Shown here: piece after piece, positions 13,133 to 23,486 of the stretch
How positions within the stretch are numbered: the stretch's first letter is position 1
How the letters are laid out: each line of letters opens with the position of its first letter
Assembly (NCBI GenBank): GCA_023362775.1
Contig: JALMGJ010000008.1
Span: 16,528,001-16,592,000 of the forward strand
DNA from: Charina bottae
Taxonomy: Eukaryota; Chordata; Lepidosauria; Squamata; Charinaidae
Reading direction: 5' to 3'
Length of the DNA: 64,000 bases
Position numbers and translations under genes: made by a program
The notes under the pieces: generated by a model
The model's input: the letters and a program-made list of their open reading frames with translations, nothing else
What the model was told of the DNA's origin: nothing
The model's database searches: none

Positions 13133-13726
13133 CAGCTGTTCCACATGTCTCCCAAGTTCCCAAGTCTTTCTAAGATATAACTTTCAGACTGCTATTAATT
13201 CTAGGCCATACCCATGGGCTTCCCCGGAGGGGGGGTAATAATTTCATGGCACAAGCTCTACCCTTTCGTACAAGTCTCATGACATCTCATATCTCATACA
13301 AGGGCAAAGTTTGTACTGCAATACTAGAATGCTTGTTTTATCATTTTGTCAACCCAAATATATTAATTGGGAGGGGAAGACCTGACCCCCCAAATATAGA
13401 CCTATGGGAATGAGACACCTGATTAGACTTATTCAAGAACAGACAAAGTAGCTTTTTTTTAAAGTCATTTCAATCTTCTTCATCAATGCTACTCTGATTC
13501 TCTGCCTTTAAAGAGGCCTAGTAAGCTTTTTAAAAGCTAAAGATAGAAGTAGAAAGTACGAAATTCTCAGCAATCAGTAAATGGATTGGCCCCAAATGGT
13601 TTGCTTTCTTGTAGATACAGAAGAATGGCTCTTATCAAATCTGCAAAAATTAAGACAGAGTGTTATTGTGTGTTGCTTTTAAAAAGGTAGTGGCTATTCA
13701 TTCAAAATGGGAGGCCATGGCTTAGC

Positions 13727-14140
13727 TAGGCTGACCATATTTCCTTCAGACAAAAATGGGATGGGGTCTTATGTAATATTCTGTATTCATGAAAAAGACA
13801 GGGATCCCTGTCCCACGGTCCACGCAATTGGCTCCTGCCTGCAATCCCTGCCCCCCTGTCTGTATGATTGGCTCCCGCCTGCAAACCCTGCCCCCCCCCG
13901 GTCCACACGATTGGCTCCTGCCTACAAACCCTACACCCGGCTGCATGCTGATAGGCGGGAGGGCTTCCTCTTCTGGGCTGCCTCCAATTGGCAGCTCTGG
14001 CTCGGATCCTCCTTCCATGCCATTCCTGCCGGGTTTAAAAAAAGGGACAAATTTGAGATCGTTATGAAAATGATGGGACGCTTGAAAAATGCTTAAAAAA
14101 CAGGACTGTCCTGTTCAAAACGGGAAGTATGGTCAGCCTA
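13727..14140. mobile_element. Non-autonomous hAT transposon (MITE), 414 bp
   Basis: Terminal inverted repeats TAGGCTGACCATA (left) and TATGGTCAGCCTA (right) are perfect over 13 bp. An exact 8-bp target duplication, GGCTTAGC, lies at 13719-13726 and 14141-14148. Eight base pairs is the hAT hallmark. No transposase is encoded; movement would need a transposase supplied elsewhere. The open frames inside (for example 13707-14096) cross the element ends and come from the internal tandem repeat. Confidence 0.92.
13811..13945. repeat. About 45-bp tandem repeat inside the hAT MITE
   Basis: Three degenerate copies of a C-rich unit containing ATTGGCTCCTGCCTGCAA and CCCTGCCCCCC, with the third ending in CCTACACC. 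It is an internal minisatellite of the MITE. Confidence 0.8.
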
Positions 14141-14148
14141 GGCTTAGC

Positions 14149-14822
14149 TGAAGTTACTCCTCTAAGAATAGGGAGACATAGCTTTCATTTCTGTCCCAGC
14201 TTCTTTGCCATTTCCCCTTCTCTGCCTCTCTTTGTGCCCACAGTGCTATGACGACTCAGTTAGGCTGTTAATGGCAATAACTCAATAAATGAATGCATGT
14301 TCACTTTCTGCTTCTCACGAATGCCAGCCTATCAGGCCTGCAGCACCTAAGCATATTAATTCTCCTCTGGTAGACTATTTTTAATCTTTCTTTTTGCCAT
14401 ACTGTCCATATTACCAAATCTGTCAAGAGCATTTACCTGCATTTTAGCAGGGACACAGAATATTGTTAACAAGCCACAATCGTGGAGTTGCTAACTTCAT
14501 AAATTTAAACAAAAATGGAGCAGTCTTAGATGTGTTGCAGTTTCCTCATTATAGTCCATGGATAATTCCTTTTTTTGAAAAAATGGAATCTTGAATTTCT
14601 AATCAGTTTGAATCAAGTTTGGTTATAATTGAATCTCAAGCTTGAGATTCAATACTTGATTTGAATATGGTCTTCTTTGAATTTCAAATTTTCAATTTGA
14701 ATCAAATCACTTTTGATTTACACCAGCCCAGTCTGAATAAGAGGACAATTTCTCATGGTATCTTTCTTTGGGATTTAATGAAGCATGGAAATGAGAAAGC
14801 TGTAGACTTGTTCCAGTTTGTA
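14149..14822. other. No gene seen; low-copy DNA with an A/T-rich palindromic stretch
   Basis: Between the MITE and the next LTR I see no gene. 14590-14730 is rich in overlapping GATTCAA/TTGAATC motifs, including the 26-bp palindrome listed separately. Confidence 0.5.
14628..14653. repeat. Perfect 26-bp palindrome
   Basis: Arms of 13 bp meet without a loop at AAG|CTT (HindIII-type centre; arm ATTGAATCTCAAG). It is surrounded by imperfect TTGAATC/GATTCAA copies. Confidence 0.95.
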
Positions 14823-15001
14823 CAGACTGTTAGGAAGCACTGGTCCGAATGGACCAAGTCCTGCAAAAGAAAAAAGGGAAATGCAAAACCCTGTTGCAAC
14901 GATAAGTCAGTTGCAGCAGAGCTGAGCTCAGCTTCGAAAAGAAGCGCCAAGAAAGCAACGAGCCGATTGGCCGCTGCATTCAAACAGCGTGAAAAACAAA
15001 G

Positions 15002-15008
15002 TATAAAA
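15002..15008 (+). promoter_or_regulatory. TATA box of LTR copy B
   Basis: TATAAAA within GTATAAAAGGGG, about 175 bp into the LTR, in the position expected for an LTR core promoter. The predicted start would be around 15030. Function is inferred. Confidence 0.6.
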
Positions 15009-15023
15009 GGGGCAAACAACAAA

Positions 15024-15049
15024 GAACGGGTTGTCGGGGACAACCGTTC
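15024..15049 (+). promoter_or_regulatory. Possible RNA hairpin at the LTR transcript start
   Basis: GAACGGGTTGT and ACAACCGTTC can pair, with one bulged G, around a CGGGG loop, just downstream of the TATA box. The same block recurs in LTR copy C (35618-35643, minus strand) with base changes. Position and conservation suggest a structured 5' end of the R region; this is inference. Confidence 0.45.
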
Positions 15050-16032
15050 TTCGGGAATTCAGCCTACCTTCAGCTCCAGTCTTCTAATTAACGATCCTGT
15101 CCTGTCTGGTCAAGATCTTCAGCTGCTTCCTCCACTGACATTTGACGCGTCCGGAGCCAAACACCCTCTGGCACCTCCGACCGCTGTCAGCTTCAGAACC
15201 CACCGCTTGCCTGCGCTCGCCTGTCCTCCTCTGTGGTCACTGGCTGCTGGCTCCGGGAACAATTGCTTGCCTGGCCTCATCTCCGCTGCTGCATCTTTAT
15301 CCGCTGCCGGATCCAGAGCCATTCATCTGCCAGAGCTCACTTGTCTCCTTGCTCCGTTGACAGCTGTCAAATCCAGGAAGAGTAGCTCTGCTGGTGCCGC
15401 TTTGGTCGCCGCCACACCAGAACTCTGTTGCCTCTCCATGCCACCTCCCACTGTCATCTTGGAAAGCAACCGCTCGCCTGTCAATGCGCCTGTCTCTGTC
15501 ACATCGGAGAACCCTTACCACTCCTTCCCACCAATCTCAATTGCTGCCAAGCCCACCTCAGCGAGGGTTCCTGCTACGAACTCTCACCCAGTTGCCTTGG
15601 AACCAGACCGAGCTTTAACCCCTTCCATTCCCTTCCTATTAAAACCCCAACAACCTCTTGGTTTACCCAGTCCCTTTTATCCTGCACCAAACCTAGCCTT
15701 GCCTACCTTTAACAACCATTATACCTACCCTGCCATGGGCCCTATACCAGCTCCTATAAACCGCCTTATCTAATGTTTGATTGTATTGCTTACCTGGTCT
15801 AGTTGTAGCTGTGGGAGTGGTCTTGACCAGTCCATGTGTTCAGATTAATTCTTGCCTCAGCATTGAAGTGTATTGCCTCGCCTTGCTTGCCTTGCCTTGT
15901 TGCTTGTCCTGTTGTGTTTTCTCCTGATCCAGGTAACCTCCAAGCCACATAGGTGTCGTTGTCTGGACTGTGTGCTGTAACCAAAGAGAAACATCTTGGA
16001 GTCTGCCACCAAGATCTGACCTTATTGTACTT

Positions 16033-16038
16033 AATAAA
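16033..16038 (+). promoter_or_regulatory. Poly(A) signal of LTR copy B
   Basis: AATAAA lies 45-50 bp before the LTR end. The nested copy D has the same signal at the same place (48449-48454), in the shared text GTACTTAATAAA. Confidence 0.6.
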
Positions 16039-16087
16039 CTATTTAAACCATTTGATTCACTGTCTTAAGTTGGAACAGGACACAGAC

Positions 16088-18371
16088 TTCAGATACTTCA
16101 GTGAAAAACAAGACACTCATATGTACCCTGAGTAAACTAAATAAAAGACAAGAATCTTGTATTATACTCATGAGAATTTTCCACAAATAATCTATTACTG
16201 GAATGGGGGGGAAGAGGGGGGGAGAAATGTTGACAGATTTTTCTATGAAACTGAATAACATTATTTCTAATAAATTAGTGCTCTTTATATATTCTACTCA
16301 GGGTTTTTTTGATCATTTTAGAATTATTTTATAATAATTCTATCAGCTAATATTTTGTGTTCATTTTTTATTTGCTTTCTTGATGTTTTAAAAGGATAGA
16401 TTCACTAAAGAGAGAAGTTCAATCTGTTAGAAGAATAAATAAAAATATTATTTTAGTAAACGAAGTCTTTTTTCAAAAAAGCTGCCACACATATTTTAAA
16501 CTGTGCAAATATGAATCAATACAAATAATGGTAAAAGCTTTCTGTAAACATCAGTGCTAGCAGCCCACCATAAGTCAAATATTACATTGTGCTGACATAA
16601 TTACATGGTTCACATGCTTACAGCATTGTTGATTGCAAAACCTTTATTTGTAGACCTTAGTTATATTGGAGGTTCCAGAAAATCAGCATGCCTCATTAGC
16701 ATATGGTTGATTGCTCTAGGAGGCAAACTCTCTATGTGCTTCTTCCTGAGGAAGCTGTTTGTTGCCCCTCCCACTTCCTTTCTCTCTCTGATTCTTCCAC
16801 CATGGAAGGAGCATGCGGCTGCGGCTCCTCTCCATCAAGAGGCCATGCCTAAGCCTCAAGCCCCTTTTCTCCATGCAGCCCTGGCAGCAACATAGGGCTA
16901 GGGCTCCACAAAGTTTAGAGAACAAGAAAAGAAGAACTTAAACCAATTTTCTAATTAAATGGATGTAACTGGACCAAATAAACGTAAGAACTCTTTTGTA
17001 CCATAACGTAACATAAGAACTTTTTGTAACCTATGTTGTCTAAGCATGTAATTCTTTATGCTTGGGTGGGCTATGTGCTTAAGATCAAAAACCTACATAT
17101 CTCTAGAGTGCTCATTAATGCTATTAAGATAAAAACTCCTTTCTGTGTGTCTGTGTTTCTTTGCTGTTATACGCTCTGCTCCATTCAGTGGTACTAGCTG
17201 CTCACTAATGGTTTTCAAGTTACAGGGCATGTGGAAACAAATATGCACAGTTCCTGTGCAAACTGAGTTAAAAAAAATGACAAAGTTCACAAATAAGAGC
17301 GCTTTATTCACCACATTTTATATCATATTGTTGAAGTAATCAAAAGAAGATAAAGCTTAAAATTAAGGAGATTTGAAAGAGTATTTCTCAGAGTTCCTGG
17401 CTAAATCCAAGCATGCTATATTTTCCTTTTCATTTCAACTGTAAAGCTTACCTATTTCCCCCATCAGGTAAATTATATTCACCATCTCTTGAACTCTATT
17501 TTTGGAAGTGTTTTTAACCGAATCAGTTCCAGTTGCTCTAATTAACTGAAATGAATATTTAAAGGTTATAATTGCTGGACTCTAGCATCCTGAGAAATAA
17601 TCATTACCTGTCTGAAGTGTGGTTTTACATGCATACAGCTTTAAAAAAAGGACTGCTGCTGCTTGTATTCCTGTTCATTTGAACAATATTATTTTGTTGT
17701 AAGTTGATTATATGGGGTGGCATTTAGTCAATCAGTTTCTTAAAGCACCTAAAAATAATGTTTTGTTCTGTTGTTAGAAAAAGCAAAGCATCATACACTG
17801 AGAAATATGAGATAGATTTTAGAACTGAACCAAAGAGTCAACAAACTTATCCAGAAAGTTCATTTCAAGCAACAAAAAGATTCTATACTGAGTTTTAATT
17901 TCTCTGATGGGTGAAGGAATAGAAGACAAGCATATATTTTCAAATAGCATGGTTTATTCTGAAAAGAATAAGTACTAACCTATATTAAGAGATAAGAAAA
18001 TGCACTTTGAAGTCAGAACAAAATACAACAGAGAATGGCAGTATTCTGACAGAACAGAACTTAAGTAAGGTCAGATGATACATTTTTTAAAAAATGAAAC
18101 AATAAATGTTTTCAGTATTGTGGCCATGAGAAATAATGGGAAATCCAAACAAGGTTTATGCCCCTTGTTTTTCACCCCTTTGCTACAAGAATAATCAGGT
18201 GGCAGTCTGTAGTGAGTAGTACCAGCCAAACAACTTGCTGAAAGATTGGCCAGACTGATTATTTGTATACATTTTTAATAACTCCATTATGTAAACTATA
18301 TAGAATCATATATAGTTTCTATGGTAGTGTATCTCCTTTTGCCCTGGAGATGGGTTAACTGAAATAAATGT
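16088..18371. other. No gene seen; one weak LTR-like patch
   Basis: Mostly low-copy AT-rich DNA. 16600-17220 has an LTR-like flavour: a GC-richer first half, then AAGATAAAAACTCC followed by a T/G-rich run (CTGTGTGTCTGTGTTTC). However, I could not find matching ends or a target duplication. 17400-17720 and 17900-18100 look like ordinary unique sequence. Confidence 0.45.
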
Positions 18372-18457
18372 GAGGGAGGGAGGGAGGGAGGGAGGGAGGG
18401 AGGGAGGGAGGGAGGGAGGAAGGAAGGAAGGAAGGAAGGAAGGAAGGAAGGAAGGAA
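18372..18457. repeat. (GGGA)n/(GGAA)n compound microsatellite
   Basis: About twelve GGGA units pass directly into nine or so GGAA units, all purine on the plus strand. Confidence 0.97.
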
Positions 18458-18574
18458 GAACCTATTGACTCTCTTCCAGTACTAACTCATACAAACAATT
18501 TCAAACAATAATGCTCCAAATGCAAGAGGCAAGGCAACACATCAGTCACATTGTCCAAATTTTATTCCTCACAT

Positions 18575-18665
18575 TTATTGTTCACATTTATATGGCCACC
18601 CATCTCACACAAGGTGACTCTGGGCAGCATACAAGAATGAGGTTAAAACTGAATAAATAAAATAA
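18575..18665 (-). mobile_element. L2-type LINE 3' tail fragment
   Basis: GGCCACCCATCTCACAC, then ACTCTGGGCAGC, and an (AATAAA)n run after a short spacer, is the antisense of the L2 3' terminus, degenerated. Confidence 0.6.
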
Positions 18666-18682
18666 AATAAATTAATAGTGAA

Positions 18683-19010
18683 TAATGGGACACAATGGCT
18701 CAGTGGTTAAGACACCAGGCTTGTCGATCGGAAGGTCGGCAGTTCGAGATCTGAGTGCCGCGTGACGGAGTGAGCTCCCGCACTCGCCCCAGCTCTTGCC
18801 AACCTAGCAATTCGAAAGCATGCAAATGCAAGTAGATAAATAGGTACCACTTCGGTGGGATGGTAACAGCGTTATGCGCATGTCATGCCAGCCACATGAC
18901 TGCAGAAGCATCTTCGGACAGTGCTGGCTCTTAAGCTAAGAAACGGAGATGAACACCGCCCCTTAGAGTTGAACATGACTGTGCAGGGGAAAACCTTCAC
19001 CTTTTTTTAA
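18683..19010 (+). mobile_element. Sauria SINE, full length
   Basis: It has the same order of blocks as the other copies: head ATGGCTCAGTGGTTAAG, CCAACCTAGCAATTCGAAAG, GGTACCACTTCGGTGGG, and a BovB-like end GAGTTGAACATGACTG. A perfect 12-bp TSD, AATAGTGAATAA, lies at 18671-18682 and 19011-19022. The B box is damaged (GTTCGAGATC). Confidence 0.93.
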
Positions 19011-19080
19011 AATAGTGAATAAATTAAAGAAAATAAAACAGTGAATAAATAAAAAACAATCATTATAAAAAGATAAAATG

Positions 19081-19480
19081 GTTATTTATTTGTTTGTTTG
19101 TTTGTTTGTTTGTTTATTTATTTATTGTATTTATACCCCACCTATCCCCTCCCTAACGGAGGACTCTAGGCGGCTTACATACATATATATATGTTAACAT
19201 TTCATACATATACATTTAAATCGCGCGCTAAGGAAGGGGGTAAGGGAACCGACTCTTCTAAGGCTCCGGACTACATATCCCAAGATGCCTTGGGCCGGCT
19301 GCTGACGTCCTTGTAGATGTAACTTCCAGGTCCGTCGTAACCGCCGCCATTCGATCTTTCCTCTGATCTTTTTTCCTCCGGTGGAACCGACTCCCGACAG
19401 GATGCCAGCAAATTTCCCCACTTAAGGTGGTACCCATTTATCTACTTGTTAAGCTTTCGAACTGTTGGGTTGACAGGAGC
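19081..19480 (-). mobile_element. Chimeric SINE-like repeat with an L2 tail
   Basis: On the minus strand three blocks follow one another. First is a Sauria-SINE-like piece (TTCGAAAGCTTAACAAGTAG, GGTACCACC; about 19425-19475). Next is a CpG-containing block of about 220 bp holding ZNF143-like and YY1-like motifs. Last is an L2-type 3' end (GCCGCCTAGAGTCC, then (AAAT)n/(AAAC)n; 19081-19185). The arrangement suggests a composite element that borrowed an L2 tail. An open frame of 75 codons (19194-19421) has no known domain. I see no clear target duplication, so the ends are approximate. Confidence 0.5.
19270..19288 (+). promoter_or_regulatory. ZNF143/Staf-like motif, with a YY1-like site nearby
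   Basis: ACTACATATCCCAAGATGC agrees with the ZNF143 consensus ACTACAATTCCCAGAATGC at 15 of 19 positions. GCCGCCATT, the core of a YY1 site, follows at 19343-19351. Both are common in vertebrate CpG promoters and in some LINE 5' UTRs. Occupancy is unknown. Confidence 0.4.
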
Positions 19481-19729
19481 TTTTATTAAAAGAATATTAT
19501 CACAAAATTATAAAATAATTATAAAATATACCAACCCTGTAGAGAGAGCAAGAATGTCAGTCATAGTGGAGCCATCTAACAACGTCTCCTGTTTCCAAAG
19601 ATTCCCAGGCCTGACAAATTAATCTGGATCATTCAAAACAGCACTTCTCAAAATGTGGAGAAATTTTTAAAAATTGATTATGTGCCATCAATACAGTGCT
19701 GACTTTTAGTAAACACATACATAAACCTT

Positions 19730-20370
19730 CTCCAGGATGATCTGTTCCCAAACCGGACTTTCAGGTCTTCCAATGATGCACCACATCACTATAAACAAGC
19801 CCAACCACCAATCTGCTGGTTATCCTCTTCTTTTCTTTCCTTCCACCTTTCCCAGGATTATTGACTTCTCAATAGATTATTATGCAAAGACCTAACTCTC
19901 AAGAGAGTTAGGTCTTTGCATAATGTGTCCAAATTATACATAATAATGTGTGCTTCAAGCGAGAATTCTGGGTTGATTTGTTCTATGATCCATTTCTTTG
20001 TTTTCTTGGATATCTATGATATTCTCAGGGGTCTTCGCCAACACCAAAGTTTACAAGACTCAACTTTCTTTCTATCTTGTTTCTTCAAGTCCAACTTTTG
20101 CTTCCATAGAAAATCACAGGGAAAACAACTGCCTTCATGATTCTTATCTTTGTCTTTGTAAGTATAGACACATAATGGCATCTGAATATTTCTTACAAGG
20201 CCTTTATTGCTACCTCACCAAATGCTTGTCTATGGCATATTTCTTGACTGCTGGTCTTTTACTGTTGATAGTACCAAAAGGCAGAAGCTATCCTCCAAAA
20301 TCTTCATTATCAATTCTAAGGCAGGTTAGTCTATCTTTTATTCATTAGTTTGGTCTTCTTCAATCTTTGT
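19730..20370 (-). mobile_element. RTE/BovB-related LINE, 3' half of the RT ORF
   Basis: Antisense text gives peptide pieces of the C-terminal RTE protein, such as SSQEI and FGEVAIKAL (20195-20260), equivalent to SQEIRRRLLLGRKAMANL in the BovB copies. Plus-strand phrases such as GTGCTTCAAGCGAGAATTC and GGTCTTTGCATAATGTG belong to the same family. It is heavily decayed and carries an inverted duplication at 19879-19924. It is probably the same family as the fragment at 4.2-6.3 kb. Confidence 0.6.
19879..19924. repeat. Perfect fold-back, 22-bp arms, 2-nt loop
   Basis: Arms 19879-19900 and 19903-19924 are exact reverse complements around AA. The right arm (GAGAGTTAGGTCTTTG...) is normal LINE sequence; the left arm is an extra inverted copy of it. 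Confidence 0.95.
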
Positions 20371-23300
20371 CCCATTTTTTCACTGTTTTCTTAACTTTCT
20401 TTGACTACACCTTGAAAATGATGTGTGTCAAATATACATACAGTATATATACACATACAGAGAGAGAGAGAGAAACTTTATAAGGCTTTTATAATGACAA
20501 GCATATTGTAGAGCACTGGTCAGGCATTATCTTGACAGATACTTCTACAGAAGCTAGCTGTCTAGTCTTTCCTGCAGCCCAAATCAAAATGTCTATAGTA
20601 TTTACTGTAGTACCCAGCAACTGGAAGGAAAGAACTATACTCAGAGTAGCCTAAAAGTATCCAATAGGAGCTCAGGAGATCTTTGTCTCATCTCCAAGCT
20701 CTGACCACCTCCACTTAGGAGGCAAGATCCTACCAACAGCAACAATTATGCTGGGAGAACGCTACTGTAAACGGAGATAGCTAAATTTGACTTTGAGCTA
20801 CTTTAAACGTGGGCTAGGGATGAAACAAAAACAACTTCCTGAGGATATAAAAGAACAGTTTCCTGGATATGAAAGAATGGTTTCATGTTCATGCGAGTAT
20901 TATGGGGATGTGACAATCAGCCCAGCAGTAACATGGATTCAGATAATGATTCATCCATGATGTTTGAACTTTTACAATATACATTTCTCTTGAGAGTTGC
21001 TATTCATGTACAAGAAGAAAAAGGAACAGTACTTGCTCTTCTAAAGCTTGGAGAAAAAGGCAGAATAGATATATCATCAATGTCATACAAAAACCTAAGA
21101 AAGAAATTTACTGATGGAGGATGCCCTATAGGTATGTAGTGGTAAATTTTAATATATAATCAAAGAACATAATCTTATTGATACTACATTCCAATTACTG
21201 CTGTACATAATTATCTCCATCACTTCCTTGTGAATTATATTTTATAGAGTGAAAAAAAACCCTGCAAAGACTTTTTTTTAACATAGATCAGCAAACTATT
21301 ATTTGATTCACATGAGATTTTACATAGTCAATAATATAAATTATGATTTTGACTTAATTAGTGCCCTTTGAAATCATTTCCCTGTCTTGAAACTAACAGC
21401 ACTGCTGAATGGATTTTAATTGTTCCAAAAGCAAGCACTACTTGCAGTAATTAACATGTCTCTGTAATTATGGGTGCTTAGGGGTTTCAGTATTTAACTG
21501 CAAAGTGCAAATGTTGAAAGTCAAGATATTGCAAAGGGAGAAAGACATAAGATGTTATGCTCTATTCAGAGCAAAAAGTTTCATCCTTTTAATAAGAAAA
21601 TGAATATAATTTTATAATGTAAACCAATATGTTATTTATCTTTCTCATATACAGTGTATGAAGTGAAAACTATTTAATTACTATAGTAACCATAAAGAAC
21701 ATGACAAATAATATCTTTTTAGATCCTTCAGCATATCAGGTGAGCTTTTTGTCATTATTGCAAATTGTTACTAAATTTTTACTAATACAAATATAGCTGT
21801 CTTTTCTTTATATACAGTATACCTTAAAATTATTAATGAGGGTAATATTGCACTCATTTCTGTACTTCATAAGATATGGTTTCACTGTTTATACAGATAC
21901 AGTACATATACAACACATATTTTATGAAGTTGGAGTTCTAAATCCCCTGATATATAGATATATCGAATCAAAAAGAATTTGACTTCAATTTTTTTTTTTG
22001 CCACAACTAGATTGAAAAATCCTAATCTCCGAAAACCCTAAAAGGGGGTGTGACAGAGGATGAACAAGAGCAAGCAAGGAGGCATTAAAGAGTCAGAGAT
22101 TCTTATCACAGAAAGATAATAAAGAAAAGCTTTGCTATCAGCATATCCAATGTGCTGAACTGCAACATACAAGGCTTTCTAGAAGTCAAGGTGGTTCACT
22201 ATCAGCTTATGACATTGGATTGTTCTGCCAAATTAAGGGAGGGAGGGAGGGAGGATTACTTCATGCCATCAGTAATATTGTATATCAGATATAACAATTT
22301 TACTATCACAATATCCATGTCTTTTTATCCTTCAGTGCCTGGCCAGATCAGTTCTTGTGGTTGTACAGTAGTACTTTAGAAACATAGAGCTTAGCATTTA
22401 TGTGACAGAAAGAGGGATATTGTGTTGCATCCAAGTCAGGACCACTTTTCTTGACCACTTTGATTCAAAGTTCAATTAAAGCTACTCATAGATTCAAGTA
22501 TCATTTTTTCTAAAGAGACATGATCACTTTAATGCTTCAGTTACTAATTTCGACATTTTCTTGTGTAGTTCTTTAAAAAAAATTCAGTTAGATGGAAAAT
22601 ATACTTGTTTTAATAATTTTTTCATCAAATAAAGATATGGTTGAGGGATATATGTGACTTTTATTGTACAGTTGTTTTTTAGTAATCTGCAGCTTTCTTA
22701 CTTTTCCATACATGCCAAAGGAATATTTCATATGGAGACTTCGTTCTATAGAGCTTTTCAAATCAGAAAGCATGATGATCAAGGGAGTCTGCTGAGTGAG
22801 GAAGAGATGTAGATAAGAAAACAGCAGCTGTTTTTTCAAATTTATACAAATGCCATAAAACACTAAAGAAAATATGAAAGAAAATTCTAAGTATCAAAAA
22901 AAAAACCATAGAAAAGCAAAGTTCTTTTCACAAAAGAAGAAAACTTGGTAAATTAGAGAATGGATTTTGACATGGCATAATGTAAATGTTAGTGTTCACA
23001 GGTATAGAACAGTAATAGTACTAGTCTCTTAAAAGGCTGAGATATTTTATTAATAGTCCAAGTATCTTAAGAAGTCTCTTCCCTCCATGTTTCAAGCATT
23101 TCCTTCTACTACTTCCGCCAATACAGTAGACAAATTCATACAAGGGAACATTACATGTATTAAATATGCTCATTTAACATTTAAAATGCTATGTAATACT
23201 TGTTGGAACAAATTAATATTGTATTGATTAAATTAATTAATTAAATTCAGTTAATTAAATTTTGCCAATGTATATAAAAAACCTGCATGCCTCAGCAATT

Positions 23301-23478
23301 ACCATACACAAGCATTTATTGATATACCATTATTTATAAAATGATTTGTACCCTATTTTCCCATTCTTATCAAAAATACCCAAAGTAGTTAACATAGAAC
23401 ATGGGAAAGTCAACAAATAATACTAACTTCAAACAAAGTAGGAGTACAAAACCTACATTTATTTATAGAGGTTGTAAA
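20371..23478. other. No gene seen; 3 kb of low-copy AT-rich DNA
   Basis: No recognisable gene or repeat apart from a short (AG)n at 20459-20472 and a (GGGA)n patch near 22239-22254. The 84-codon frame at 20885-21139 has no motif I know. 21360-21480, with several TAATTA-type words and balanced composition, resembles ordinary unique sequence and could be non-coding conserved DNA; nothing here proves that. Confidence 0.5.
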
Positions 23479-23486
23479 GTTTGTTT

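Larger units (their letters stand above)
14828..16082 (+). mobile_element. Solo LTR, 1.26 kb, 5-bp TSD (copy B)
   Basis: It begins TGTTAGGAAGCACTGG and ends TTGGAACAGGACA, with TG...CA termini. A perfect 5-bp duplication, CAGAC, flanks it at 14823-14827 and 16083-16087. A TATA box (15002), a hairpin at the expected transcript start (15024-15049) and an AATAAA signal (16033) give a U3-R-U5 arrangement with an unusually long, roughly 1-kb R region. 15190-15500 is a degenerate repeat of about 60 bp containing CTTGCCTG. The 370-codon frame at 14661-15773 starts upstream of the LTR and has no recognised domain; its serine/proline/leucine content follows from the repeat. The last 60 bp match the nested copy D. 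Confidence 0.88.

Noticed and set aside
12935..13238. Poly-asparagine and poly-leucine frames
   Set aside because: Produced by the (ATT)n microsatellite.
14661..15773. 370-codon open frame, serine/proline/alanine-rich
   Set aside because: It starts outside and runs through a solo LTR; composition follows a degenerate 60-bp repeat, no domain is visible, and the LTR boundaries are fixed by a target duplication.
20885..21139. 84-codon frame
   Set aside because: Chance-length frame in AT-rich DNA without motif or splice context.
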